This document shows positions 1 to 7,504 of a stretch of DNA of 45,705 nt, piece after piece (positions within the stretch are counted from its first letter, which is position 1; every line of letters begins with the position of its first letter). The stretch covers positions 1 to 45,705 of the forward strand of contig AZYC01000003.1 in assembly GCA_000513075.1 (NCBI GenBank), written 5' to 3'. The translations under genes were made by a program, and so were the position numbers. The notes below the pieces were generated by a model that saw only the letters and a program-made list of their open reading frames with translations, was not told where the DNA came from and did no database searches. Source of the stretch: an alpha proteobacterium SCGC AAA288-G21 (lineage in GTDB: Bacteria > Pseudomonadota > Alphaproteobacteria > Pelagibacterales > Pelagibacteraceae).

Positions 1-90
1 AAAAAAAAAGAAAAGATGAAAAGTTGTTCTTGACCGCGCCTAAATTGCCCCACTTTTGTGCCAAAAAATTTGTGATACAATTTAAATATT

Positions 91-276
91 ATGAATGTGT
101 TTATAATTTTATCAATACTTATAATTGTTATTGGAGTTCTCCTAATAGTGGCTACTCCATCAGTATTATTTAAATTTAATTGGAATGAAAAAACGGGTCG
201 AGAAAAGATTCTAGTGATCTTATTTTACTGTATTTTGCTTTATATAATAAATATAATTTATTGGTTTATTAATTGA
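91..276 (+). CDS. small two-helix membrane protein, unknown function
   Basis: This 61-residue ORF starts at ATG. It has two hydrophobic stretches, about residues 3-22 and 40-60, separated by a short polar loop containing the segment NWNEKTGREK, so it is probably a small inner-membrane protein with two helices. I do not recognise a family. A possible -10 element (TACAAT, 76-81) lies just upstream, with no convincing -35. The stop is followed directly by another ATG and two further tiny reading frames that look interrupted. It could be the intact member of a small decaying cluster. No function is proposed. Confidence 0.5.
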   Translation: MNVFIILSILIIVIGVLLIVATPSVLFKFNWNEKTGREKILVILFYCILLYIINIIYWFIN

Positions 277-385
277 ATGTGGCGCAAAAAAAAAAGAACA
301 TAGAATTTTCGATAAAATAATACTTGCAGTTTTTCTATTGGTTGCATTCGTTTACGTAGTGAAATTTCTTACGGGGTTTTTTTAA
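277..385 (+). pseudogene. small one-helix membrane ORF, frame-broken at an A10 run
   Basis: The ATG at 277 immediately follows the previous stop and reads MWRKKKRT before a stop. A run of ten A (286-295) sits inside this ORF. If one A is skipped, the frame continues as KKKEHRIFDK followed by about 20 hydrophobic residues (ILAVFLLVAFVYVV and on) and ends at TAA 383-385, giving about 35 residues with one membrane helix. That frame has no ordinary start codon of its own. It may be a gene broken by a one-base insertion, a homopolymer sequencing error, or a gene read by slippage on poly-A. The hydrophobic stretch is visible; the rest is inference. Confidence 0.35.
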
Positions 386-426
386 TGAAAAAACTATCTC
401 TATACGTATTTCTGGTTTTGTATTGA
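385..426 (+). pseudogene. aborted signal-peptide-like ORF
   Basis: The ATG overlaps the preceding TAA (TAATG) and encodes MKKLSLYVFLVLY before TGA. This looks like the n- and h-regions of a signal peptide with no mature protein after it. The downstream sequence to 499 has no continuing frame. It is probably the relic of a small secreted protein, or a chance ORF. Confidence 0.25.
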
Positions 427-499
427 CCTATAGCAAACAAAAATTCTCACTGATTCCAGCACAGACTCAACATTAATTTTGGTGTAGGATTAAAGTGAG

Positions 500-967
500 A
501 TGAAAAAACATTCTGGTGGTTGTGCGTGTGGCAAAGTTAGATACCATACTATTGGTCAACCAGTAAAAACAGGCCTGTGTCACTGCAGGTATTGCCAGTT
601 AAGAACAGGAACAGCTTTTGGAATTTCTGTTTATTTTAAAAAAGAGAATTTAAAAATTGAGTCTGGTGATTTAAAAAAATATACATTTACTACTGAAAAT
701 GGAAATACCTTTGAAACTAATTTTTGCACTAATTGTGGAACAAGTCTTTTTTGGACGCTTTCTCATATGAAAGATCTTATGGGTGCTGCAGGCGGAACTT
801 ATGATCCACCTTCATTCTGGTTTAATATAGAAAGAGAAATATTCAAAAGAACCAAAGCAGAATTTGTAAGCATTAATTGTCCAGAAAATCATGAAACCTC
901 TCTTACTTATAAGCCACAAGCGGGGGATGAACCTAGGTTGGATGGAAAAAATAACAAAAAGAAATAA
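500..967 (+). CDS. GFA/CENP-V family zinc-binding protein
   Basis: This 155-residue protein has the GFA fold signature. The N-terminal GGCACGKVRY contains Cys8 and Cys10. CHCRYC follows with Cys27, Cys29 and Cys32, then CTNCG with Cys76 and Cys79, matching the two zinc sites of the family. The C-terminal tail is lysine-rich. The family is named after glutathione-dependent formaldehyde-activating enzyme (S-hydroxymethylglutathione formation), but most members have unknown substrates and a direct role in formaldehyde oxidation is doubtful. The protein is probably cytosolic. It is monocistronic in appearance, with about 115 bp upstream after the broken small ORFs. Family assignment is firm; the reaction is unknown. 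Confidence 0.85.
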   Translation: MKKHSGGCACGKVRYHTIGQPVKTGLCHCRYCQLRTGTAFGISVYFKKENLKIESGDLKKYTFTTENGNTFETNFCTNCGTSLFWTLSHMKDLMGAAGGTYDPPSFWFNIEREIFKRTKAEFVSINCPENHETSLTYKPQAGDEPRLDGKNNKKK

Positions 968-976
968 AAATAAAAA

Positions 977-1045
977 ATGAAAAAACTTTTAGGGATCTTG
1001 GTTCTGGTTACGGTAGGCTTACGGCGAAAATTTACTTTACGTTAA
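977..1045 (+). pseudogene. truncated signal-peptide-like ORF
   Basis: The ATG shortly after the GFA gene encodes MKKLLGILVLVTVGLRRKFT and stops after 22 residues. The first 15 residues look like an export signal and the rest does not, as though a frameshift removed the mature part. It is squeezed between the GFA gene and the convergent tRNA. It is probably a remnant; an untested small peptide is the alternative. Confidence 0.25.
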
Positions 1046-1049
1046 ATTT

Positions 1050-1126
<77 letters not shown>

Positions 1127-1132
1127 ATAAAT

Positions 1133-1339
1133 TTAAATTCTATTCATCATTTTTCGGATTTTTTTTACCCTTTTAATATTTTCTTGCTTAATTCTTTTTT
1201 TCTTTTCCGATGGTTTTTCATAAGTATCTTTTAATTTTACAATTTTGAAAAAACCATCTTTTTGAAGCTTTCTCTTTAAGATTCTCAAAGCTTGTTCAAT
1301 ATTATTATCCTTAACTTCAATTTTAATAACTACCTCCAA
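1133..1339 (-). CDS. rpsU: 30S ribosomal protein bS21
   Basis: This is a 68-residue basic protein with the bS21 pattern: NNIEQALRILKRKLQKDG, then FFKIVKLKDTYEKPSEKKKR and a lysine/arginine-rich C-terminus. It binds the 30S platform near the anti-Shine-Dalgarno and helps initiation. The start is uncertain. The TTG at 1339 overlaps a perfect GGAGG (1337-1333). If GGAGG is the ribosome binding site, the start would be the ATT at 1327-1325, four to five bases downstream, giving a 64-residue protein beginning (M)KIEVKDNN. There is no ATG or GTG nearby in this frame. tRNA-fMet follows about 6 bp downstream on the same strand. Confidence 0.9.
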   Translation of the reverse strand: MEVVIKIEVKDNNIEQALRILKRKLQKDGFFKIVKLKDTYEKPSEKKKRIKQENIKRVKKIRKMMNRI

Positions 1340-1447
1340 AAGTTGATTTGATTAACACTTTTAATTTTTTTTGTCCACAAAAATTCTTCAAGTGTATCAT
1401 TACAAAATTTAATACTATTCCAATTAAATTTGCTGATCATTGTAATC

Positions 1448-2020
1448 TTAACTAGAATCCATTTTTTCTTTTTTAATTTTTTCTCTTTCCCTTTTAATTT
1501 TTCTTTTTGCTTTTTCCAAAGCATTTTCTAAATCAAGTTGTGAACAAAGGTTTATAGCAATAGGATCTTTGGGAGACAAATTGTTAAAGTTCCAATAAGA
1601 TCTTTTTTTTATAGATACAACTGTGTTTTTGGTTGTTCCAATTAATCTAGCAATTTGTGTATCTAATAACTCTGAATAATTTTTAATTAACCACAGAATC
1701 GCATCAGGTCTATCCTGTCTTTTCGAAAGAGGGGTATATTTAGGTTTTTTTCTTTCCTTTGTTGATATATTGATTTCTTTTTTTAAAAGTTGTAACGATC
1801 TGTGCACGTCTTTTGATGAACGCTCAATTTCTTCTCTAGTGAGTTGACCGGCTATAATAGGATTGTAAGCTTTAATTCCTTTAGCTACTTCTCCATCTGC
1901 AATGCCTTGAACTTCTACTTCGTGTAAATTGCAAAAATCTGCAATTTGTTTAAATGACAGCGAAGTATTTTCAACTAACCATACGGCCGTAGCTTTTGGC
2001 ATTAATGGAATGTCTTTCAT
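1448..2020 (-). CDS. trcR: DUF1013 / TrcR-like transcriptional regulator
   Basis: This 190-residue protein is typical of the DUF1013 family, found almost only in alphaproteobacteria and annotated as cell-cycle transcriptional regulator TrcR. Two helix-turn-helix-like segments are visible: [19 protein letters not shown] near residues 22-40, and [20 protein letters not shown] in the second half. The first 60 residues ([16 protein letters not shown]) are the conserved family core. The C-terminus is a charged, lysine-rich helix. The start overlaps the rpmE stop (ATGA), so the two are probably co-transcribed. The family is clear; the symbol and the cell-cycle role are taken from family naming, not from this sequence. 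Confidence 0.85.
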   Translation of the reverse strand: MKDIPLMPKATAVWLVENTSLSFKQIADFCNLHEVEVQGIADGEVAKGIKAYNPIIAGQLTREEIERSSKDVHRSLQLLKKEINISTKERKKPKYTPLSKRQDRPDAILWLIKNYSELLDTQIARLIGTTKNTVVSIKKRSYWNFNNLSPKDPIAINLCSQLDLENALEKAKRKIKREREKIKKEKMDSS

Positions 2021-2244
2021 TTTAAAAATGATTTAAAGTTTTGAAATTTTTTATTGAATTTACTTACTCTACCCTTATCAAGGATTTTTTGTCTTCCACC
2101 AATCCATGCAGAATGAGATTTTGGATCTATATCTAATTTGAGTATATCTCCTTCTTTACCCCAAGTTGATTTTGTTTCAAACTGACTTCCATCAGTCATT
2201 TCAACTTTAATCTTGTGATAATCAGGATGTATTTTTTTTTTCAT
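2017..2244 (-). CDS. rpmE: 50S ribosomal protein bL31
   Basis: This 75-residue protein has the bL31 layout: [19 protein letters not shown] at the N-terminus and [20 protein letters not shown] near the C-terminus. The CxxC zinc pair of some bL31 forms is absent, so it belongs to the zinc-free (C-minus) type that is common in alphaproteobacteria. It acts in the large subunit, bridging to the 30S head. It overlaps the downstream regulator gene by 4 bp, and 56 bp separate it from suhB upstream on the same strand. Confidence 0.95.
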   Translation of the reverse strand: MKKKIHPDYHKIKVEMTDGSQFETKSTWGKEGDILKLDIDPKSHSAWIGGRQKILDKGRVSKFNKKFQNFKSFLK

Positions 2245-2300
2245 AATTTAATTTAGTTTTATAGCAAAAGATTTGTATTAAACAAATAAAACTTACAGTT

Positions 2301-3092
2301 TTAACTGTTTATTAAATTAACTAAATCCTTATTTATAAAGGAATTTGTAGCTAGGATATTTCTTTTATTTATATAATCTGAATTTCCAGAATAGTCAGTT
2401 ACGAAACCACCAGCTTCTTTTAAAATTACTATTCCAGCTGCAATATCCCAATAATTTAAATTTCTTTGAAAAAAACCGTCAGCTCTTCCGGCGGCTACGT
2501 AAGCAACGTCAAGTGCTGCACTTCCCATTTTTCTTATGGGTGAAGGTAAAAATCTTGAAATTTTTTTATATTCATCCAAAGCTAATTCTCTTTCATTAGA
2601 TTTAAAAGCAGGTCCTCCTGTAAATATCATGCAATCTTTTAATTTTTTTCTGTTAGATACTTTTATTCTTTGATTATTTACATAAGCTCCCTTTTCCTTT
2701 TCCGCTAAAAACATTTCATTTTTTATGGGATCATAAATTACACCACATATTATTTCATTTTTTTTTTCTAAAGCCAAAGATATTGCAAAATGTGGAATAC
2801 CATGTAAAAAATTTAATGTTCCATCGATAGGATCAATAATCCATCTATATTCAGAATTTTCAGATTTAATTTCCCCTATTTCTTCACTGAGAATAGAATA
2901 ATTTGACCTTGATTTTTTTAATTCGCTAATTAAAGTTTTTTCAACTTTTTTATCAGCACTGGATACAAAATCTGAGGGTCCTTTAATTGAAACCTGTAAT
3001 TTTTCAATTTCTCCAAAATCTCTTATTAATGACTTAGAAGCTTTTTCACAAGCCATTATCATTACGTTTATGTTTGCAGAAATTGTTTTCAT
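2301..3092 (-). CDS. suhB: inositol monophosphatase family protein
   Basis: This 263-residue phosphatase of the IMPase/SuhB family hydrolyses inositol-1-phosphate or related sugar phosphates with Mg2+. The metal ligands are visible: Glu70-Glu71 in SEEIGE, and IDPIDGTLNF with Asp87, Asp90, Gly91 and Thr92. The C-terminal YWDIAAGIVILKEAGG carries the last aspartate. The start overlaps the efp stop by one base (TAATG), placing it at the end of the tkt...efp run. SuhB proteins also bind RNA polymerase in rRNA antitermination in some bacteria. Exact substrate cannot be read from the sequence. Confidence 0.9.
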   Translation of the reverse strand: MKTISANINVMIMACEKASKSLIRDFGEIEKLQVSIKGPSDFVSSADKKVEKTLISELKKSRSNYSILSEEIGEIKSENSEYRWIIDPIDGTLNFLHGIPHFAISLALEKKNEIICGVIYDPIKNEMFLAEKEKGAYVNNQRIKVSNRKKLKDCMIFTGGPAFKSNERELALDEYKKISRFLPSPIRKMGSAALDVAYVAAGRADGFFQRNLNYWDIAAGIVILKEAGGFVTDYSGNSDYINKRNILATNSFINKDLVNLINS

Positions 3093-3655
3093 TATTTTAT
3101 TTTCTTAATATATTCTAAGCTCCTGCTATCTACCGTAATTTTATCGCCATTTTCTATAAAAGGAGGTACTAAAATTTTAAGGTCGTTATTAATAATAGCA
3201 GGTTTATAGGAAGAAGAAACAGTTTGGCCTTTTAAGGCTACATCAGTACTAATAACTATACATTCTATTGAAATAGGTAATTCAACAGAGAGAGGATTAT
3301 CTTCAAAAAAATTAATTGTTACTTCTAAATTTTCTTTTAGGAGTTTTGTTTTTTCTCCAATTTTTTTTTTACTTATTGCCATTTGTTCAAAAGTTGTTTG
3401 GTTCATAAAATGACAATCGTTATCGTCCTCAAAAAGAAAATTAAATTTTTTTTCTTCCAAAACTACTCTCTGGACGTTATCATTAGATCGAAATCTTTCA
3501 TTGCGTTTAGTATCTTTGTTTATACTTTTTAACTCTACTTGGTTGAAGGCGCCACCTTTACCAGGCTTTACATGTTGAGTTTTTATAACTTCCCATTGAT
3601 CGTTGTCATGGTTTAAAATCATTCCAGGTTTTATTTCATTTCCTAATATTTTCAT
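3092..3655 (-). CDS. efp: elongation factor P
   Basis: This 187-residue EF-P has its usual three domains. EF-P enters the ribosomal E site and rescues polyproline stalls. The modification loop HVKPGKGGAF is present with Lys33, equivalent to the lysine that EpmA lysylates in E. coli. The middle KLLKENLEVTINFFEDNPLSVELP and the C-terminal VPPFIENGDKITVDSRSLEY signature match the family. No epmA or epmB is in this window, so modification status is unknown. It sits 3 bp after thiE and overlaps suhB by one base. Confidence 0.97.
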   Translation of the reverse strand: MKILGNEIKPGMILNHDNDQWEVIKTQHVKPGKGGAFNQVELKSINKDTKRNERFRSNDNVQRVVLEEKKFNFLFEDDNDCHFMNQTTFEQMAISKKKIGEKTKLLKENLEVTINFFEDNPLSVELPISIECIVISTDVALKGQTVSSSYKPAIINNDLKILVPPFIENGDKITVDSRSLEYIKKIK

Positions 3656-3658
3656 TTT

Positions 3659-4267
3659 TTATTTAAATTTTTTTATTGCAGCAACAGGATCTAATTTTTT
3701 ATTATTCCAAATATAGTCTGAACAGGCTATAAAATCTGCCCCATTAGATAAAATTTTTTTATAGTTGGAATCATTAATTCCACCAATTGCAACGGTCGGC
3801 ATATTAATTTTTTTTTTAGCCCAATGCAATATTGCTAAGTTGGCTTTAAAAGGTGATTTTTTTGTTGAAGATTTAAAAAACGATCCAAAAGCAATATAAT
3901 TTGCTTTTATCCTATTTGCTTTCAACGCTAAGTTTTTGGAATTGTGACATGTTATTCCAATAATTTTATTTTTTCCCAAAATTTTTCTACTTTTTTTATA
4001 ATTCATATCTTTTTGACCAATATGACATCCGTCTGCACCTATTTTTTTTGCAATCAAAGGTTTATCATTAATTAAAAATTTAACTTTATTTTTTCTAGCT
4101 ATTTTTTTTATTTTTTTAGATATTTTTATAAGATTTTTGCTGGTTATTTTTTTGAGTCTTAATTGAAAAAACTTAACCTTATTGGTTTTAAATACCATAT
4201 CAAGCTCTCTATAAAATTTATTTCCCTTTATTTTCGTAGGCGATATTAAATAAATAAATTTTTTCAA
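3659..4267 (-). CDS. thiE: thiamine-phosphate synthase
   Basis: This 202-residue TIM-barrel enzyme joins HMP-pyrophosphate and the thiazole phosphate to form thiamine monophosphate. Family motifs are present: FLINDKPLIAKKIGADGCHIGQKDM near residues 64-88 (quoted in two parts: FLINDKPL and GADGCHIGQKDM), IGITCHN, AFGSFFKSSTKKS (the diphosphate-binding GxxFxTxTK-like loop) and PTVAIGGIN. It is rich in lysine and a little shorter than E. coli ThiE. It is unusual in being embedded between fda and efp in a glycolytic operon. thiD is at 23264 in the same window; thiC is not in view. Assignment is good although the sequence is diverged. Confidence 0.88.
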   Translation of the reverse strand: MKKFIYLISPTKIKGNKFYRELDMVFKTNKVKFFQLRLKKITSKNLIKISKKIKKIARKNKVKFLINDKPLIAKKIGADGCHIGQKDMNYKKSRKILGKNKIIGITCHNSKNLALKANRIKANYIAFGSFFKSSTKKSPFKANLAILHWAKKKINMPTVAIGGINDSNYKKILSNGADFIACSDYIWNNKKLDPVAAIKKFK

Positions 4268-4273
4268 TTTTAG

Positions 4274-5293
4274 CTAAGCTGATATCTGATTTTCCAACTT
4301 GATATTCCATTTAGCCGTAGTTGAGAGGCCATTCATTTTGGATCTATGATTAAAAATTTTTTGTGTATTACTAGTATCTTCAATATTTTTTGCCCAATTT
4401 TTCAAAGCACTTTGTTGCAAAGCCCTTCCATAGGAAAAAGACATCAAAAAATTTGTGTCATTAATTTTATTTATTTCATTTAAATTTTGAGTGGCTTCAA
4501 CTTCGGTTTGCCCCCCCGATAAAAAGACTATTCCAGGAACTTCACTAGGCACATTTTCCTTTAAACATTTGATTGTTTTTTTTGCTATTTCTAAAGAATT
4601 ACTTCTATTTTTTGATTTATCTCCGGGCAATATCATATTAGGCTTTAATAGGGTTCCCTTAAGATTTATCTTGTGCAAGGCTAACTCTTTATAGCATTCC
4701 TTTAAAACTTTAGAGGTTATCTCGTAGCATTTATTGATATCGTGGTCTCCTTCCATTAGCACTTCTGGCTCAACTATAGGAACCATTTTTGCTTCTTGCG
4801 CCAACGCAGCATATCTCGCTAGGGTTTGTGCGTTGGATTTAATAGATAGTTCAGAAGGAAATTTATCAGAAATATTGTATACTGCTCTCCACTTTGTGAA
4901 TCTTGCTCCTAATTTATAATATTCTGTCAATCTTTCTCTTAATCCGTCTAGTCCTTCAGTAATTTTTTCTTCAGGTGAACCAGCTAATTTTTTTGCACCA
5001 GTATCAACTTTGATACCTGTAACTGATCCAGAGCCCTCAATTAGCTCAGGAATAGTTTTTCCAGAAGAAGTTTTTTGTTTTATTGTTTCATCATAAAGGA
5101 TCACTCCACCAATATAATTTTTCATCCCTTCTGAAGAAAACAAAATTTCTCTAAATTTAAGTCTATTTTCAGCTGTTGATTCAATGTTCACGCTTGACAA
5201 TCTTTTTGTCATAGTTCCGGTGCTTTCATCAGCTGCAAGTATGCCTCTGCCTTTGGTTATAATTTGTTTTGCAATTTTTTCTATTTCGCCCAT
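4274..5293 (-). CDS. fda: fructose-bisphosphate aldolase, class I
   Basis: This 339-residue aldolase is of the eukaryote-like class I type. It cleaves or forms fructose-1,6-bisphosphate through a lysine Schiff base and needs no metal. Motifs: GRGILAADESTGTMTKR near residues 15-31, FTKWRAVYNI, PIVEPEVLMEGDHDI, LLKPNMILPG (Schiff-base lysine) and FLSGGQTEVEATQNLN. The C-terminal region SFSYGRALQQSALKNWA is also typical. It lies 7 bp after pgk in the tkt-gap-pgk-fda series, so it is likely co-expressed with them. It may run in either direction in the cell. Confidence 0.96.
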   Translation of the reverse strand: MGEIEKIAKQIITKGRGILAADESTGTMTKRLSSVNIESTAENRLKFREILFSSEGMKNYIGGVILYDETIKQKTSSGKTIPELIEGSGSVTGIKVDTGAKKLAGSPEEKITEGLDGLRERLTEYYKLGARFTKWRAVYNISDKFPSELSIKSNAQTLARYAALAQEAKMVPIVEPEVLMEGDHDINKCYEITSKVLKECYKELALHKINLKGTLLKPNMILPGDKSKNRSNSLEIAKKTIKCLKENVPSEVPGIVFLSGGQTEVEATQNLNEINKINDTNFLMSFSYGRALQQSALKNWAKNIEDTSNTQKIFNHRSKMNGLSTTAKWNIKLENQISA

Positions 5294-5300
5294 GAATATT

Positions 5301-6494
5301 TTAATTAATTTCCAAAGCTTTTATACCAGGTAACATTTTTCCTTCAAGAAATTCTAAAAAAGCTCCACCCGCACTTGATAAGTAAGTAAATCCATTAGAA
5401 CATTTAAATTTATTTATTGCTGCTATTGTGTCACCACCTCCGGCAATAGAAATGAGAGATTTGGTTTTGGTATTATCAGATATTTTGTTTGCAATTTTTT
5501 TACTTCCTATAGAAAACTCATCAATTTCAAAATAACCAGCTGGGCCATTCCACAAAACTGTTTTTGATTTATCTATTACTTTAAATATATTTTGTAAGGT
5601 TTTTTCACCTAAATCCAAAATTAAATCGTTATCATTAATTTGATCTAATCTTTTTAGAACACCTTTTGAATTATGATTTTTTGATGTTATTACATCCTCA
5701 GGTAATACAAGATTGCAGTTATTTTTTTTAGATTCTTGAATTATATTTTTTATCAAGTTTTCTTGATTTTTTTCAAATATAGATTGCCCAATATTATAAT
5801 TCTTATATTTTAAAAAAGTATTTGCCATGGCACCAACAATGATGATGTTTTGCATTTTTTTTATAAGATTAATTAAAATACCTGATTTAGTAGAAATTTT
5901 TGAACCCCCTAAGATGCAAGTTATGGGTTTTTTTGCATTATCCGTTAACATTTTTATAGCACTTATTTCTTCCAATAGTTGTTTGCCAGCGAAGGAATCA
6001 ATGTGTTTTGTTATTTCACAAACAGAAGCGTGAGTTCTATGAGAACATGGAAACGCTTCATTTATATATATATCACCAATTTTTGAAAGTTCTTTAGCAA
6101 AAGACACTGAGTTTAATTCTTCTTCTTTATAAAAACGTATGTTTTCTAAGAGCATGATTTTTCCATTAGGAATTTTTTTTGAATTTTGAATTACTAATGA
6201 ACCAATACTTTCATTTAAAAACACCACATCTTGATTAAGATAATTGGATAATTTTTTTGCAATTGGTTTTAGAGTTAATTCAGGAACGATTTTCCCCTTG
6301 GGTCTTCCGAGATGTGCAATAATTATTATTTTTGCTTTTTTATTTATTAGAGATTTTATAGTTGGCAAAACTTTTTCAATTCGGGAATTCTCTGTTATAG
6401 CTCCGTCATTTATTGGAACATTAAAATCAACTCTTAATAAAACTCTCTTTCCCTCAATATCTATATTTTCATCTAATTTATTTATTTTAACCAT
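5301..6494 (-). CDS. pgk: phosphoglycerate kinase
   Basis: This 397-residue enzyme transfers phosphate between 1,3-bisphosphoglycerate and ADP. The N-terminal domain has KRVLLRVDFNVP near residue 17 and IIIIAHLGRPKG. The substrate loop LLENIRFYKEEE and the nucleotide-domain motifs CILGGSKISTK, VLWNGPAGYFE and SIAGGGDTIAAI follow in order. The length is standard. It is 6 bp downstream of gap and 7 bp upstream of fda, forming a compact lower-glycolysis operon that probably also serves gluconeogenesis. Confidence 0.98.
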   Translation of the reverse strand: MVKINKLDENIDIEGKRVLLRVDFNVPINDGAITENSRIEKVLPTIKSLINKKAKIIIIAHLGRPKGKIVPELTLKPIAKKLSNYLNQDVVFLNESIGSLVIQNSKKIPNGKIMLLENIRFYKEEELNSVSFAKELSKIGDIYINEAFPCSHRTHASVCEITKHIDSFAGKQLLEEISAIKMLTDNAKKPITCILGGSKISTKSGILINLIKKMQNIIIVGAMANTFLKYKNYNIGQSIFEKNQENLIKNIIQESKKNNCNLVLPEDVITSKNHNSKGVLKRLDQINDNDLILDLGEKTLQNIFKVIDKSKTVLWNGPAGYFEIDEFSIGSKKIANKISDNTKTKSLISIAGGGDTIAAINKFKCSNGFTYLSSAGGAFLEFLEGKMLPGIKALEIN

Positions 6495-6500
6495 TGCGTA

Positions 6501-7502
6501 TTAAATTTTGCCAAAATAATTCGCCAAATCACACACTCTGGATGCAAAACCCCATTCATTATCGTACCAAGCAGAAACTTTTGCCATTTTGTTTTCTATC
6601 ACCTTTGTTAACGTAAGGTCTACTATAGCAGAGTGAGGATTATGATTGAAATCAGAGGAAACAAGGGGTTCATTATTTGTCTCTAAAATATTTTTTAGTT
6701 TTGACTTTGAAGCTTTTATAAATGAATTATTTATTTCCTCAGCAGTTAAATTTTTTGATGAAGAAAATACGAATTCCATCAAAGACACGTTGGGAGTCGG
6801 AACTCTAATTGAAATTCCTTCAATTTTTCCTTTTAGTCTTGGAATAATGTCACCAAGAGATTTTGTGGCTCCCGTAGTTGTTGGTACCATTGAACTAGGA
6901 GCACTTCTTGCTCTTCTTAAATCTTTGTGTGAATTATCCAATAATCTTTGATCAGTTGTGTAAGAATGTATTGTCGTCATGAAACCTCTTTCAATTCCAA
7001 AATTTTCATTCAACGTTTGTGCGACTGGAGCAAGACAATTTGTGGTACAGGATGCAGCAGAAATTATTTGATCACTGGATTTTAAATTTTTTTCATTAAC
7101 TCCATAAATGATACTTTTTGCACCTTTACAAGGAGCCGAAACAATAACTTTATTTGCACCAGAATTAATGTGTTGTGAGGATTTTTCTTTTGTATTGAAT
7201 TTGCCTGTACATTCTAAAACCATATTAACTTTATACTTTTTCCAATCTATTTTTGATATTTCATTTTCTTGGATCATGTTTATTTTTTTTTTATCAATAT
7301 TAATTGTTTTTTCTGAGTGGTTAATTTTTGATTTTAATTTTCCATGTACGGTATCATTAATTAACAAGAAACTACTTGTTTCAGCGTTGCTTTTATTATT
7401 AATAGCTACTACTTCTAAATCTTTTCTATTTTGTTCAATGATGGACCTAAGTATCATCCTTCCAATTCTACCAAATCCATTAATTCCAACTTTTAAAGTC
7501 AT
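6501..7502 (-). CDS. gap: glyceraldehyde-3-phosphate dehydrogenase
   Basis: This 333-residue enzyme interconverts glyceraldehyde-3-phosphate and 1,3-bisphosphoglycerate. The nucleotide site is VGINGFGRIGR (5-15) and the catalytic Cys152 lies in ASCTTNCLAP. HSYTTDQRLLDNSHKDLRRARSA resembles the Gap2/GapB subgroup, quoted here as DNSHKDLRRARSA. After the second beta strand the sequence is VAINNKS, with Asn where NAD-specific enzymes usually have Asp, which suggests use of NADP(H), alone or with NAD. Cofactor choice is an inference. It lies 2 bp downstream of tkt and 6 bp upstream of pgk. Confidence 0.97.
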   Translation of the reverse strand: MTLKVGINGFGRIGRMILRSIIEQNRKDLEVVAINNKSNAETSSFLLINDTVHGKLKSKINHSEKTINIDKKKINMIQENEISKIDWKKYKVNMVLECTGKFNTKEKSSQHINSGANKVIVSAPCKGAKSIIYGVNEKNLKSSDQIISAASCTTNCLAPVAQTLNENFGIERGFMTTIHSYTTDQRLLDNSHKDLRRARSAPSSMVPTTTGATKSLGDIIPRLKGKIEGISIRVPTPNVSLMEFVFSSSKNLTAEEINNSFIKASKSKLKNILETNNEPLVSSDFNHNPHSAIVDLTLTKVIENKMAKVSAWYDNEWGFASRVCDLANYFGKI

Positions 7503-7504
7503 AA

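Noticed and set aside
385-450. TGA read as tryptophan, extending the micro-ORF after LVLY
   Set aside because: All surrounding genes use TGA as stop (for example the tolA stop), and the extension ends within ten codons.
1330-1440. 36-residue minus-strand ORF ending inside the rpsU start (MISKFNWNSIKFCND...)
   Set aside because: No recognisable motif, and its last codons are the rpsU ribosome-binding region. It is more likely leader sequence than a gene.
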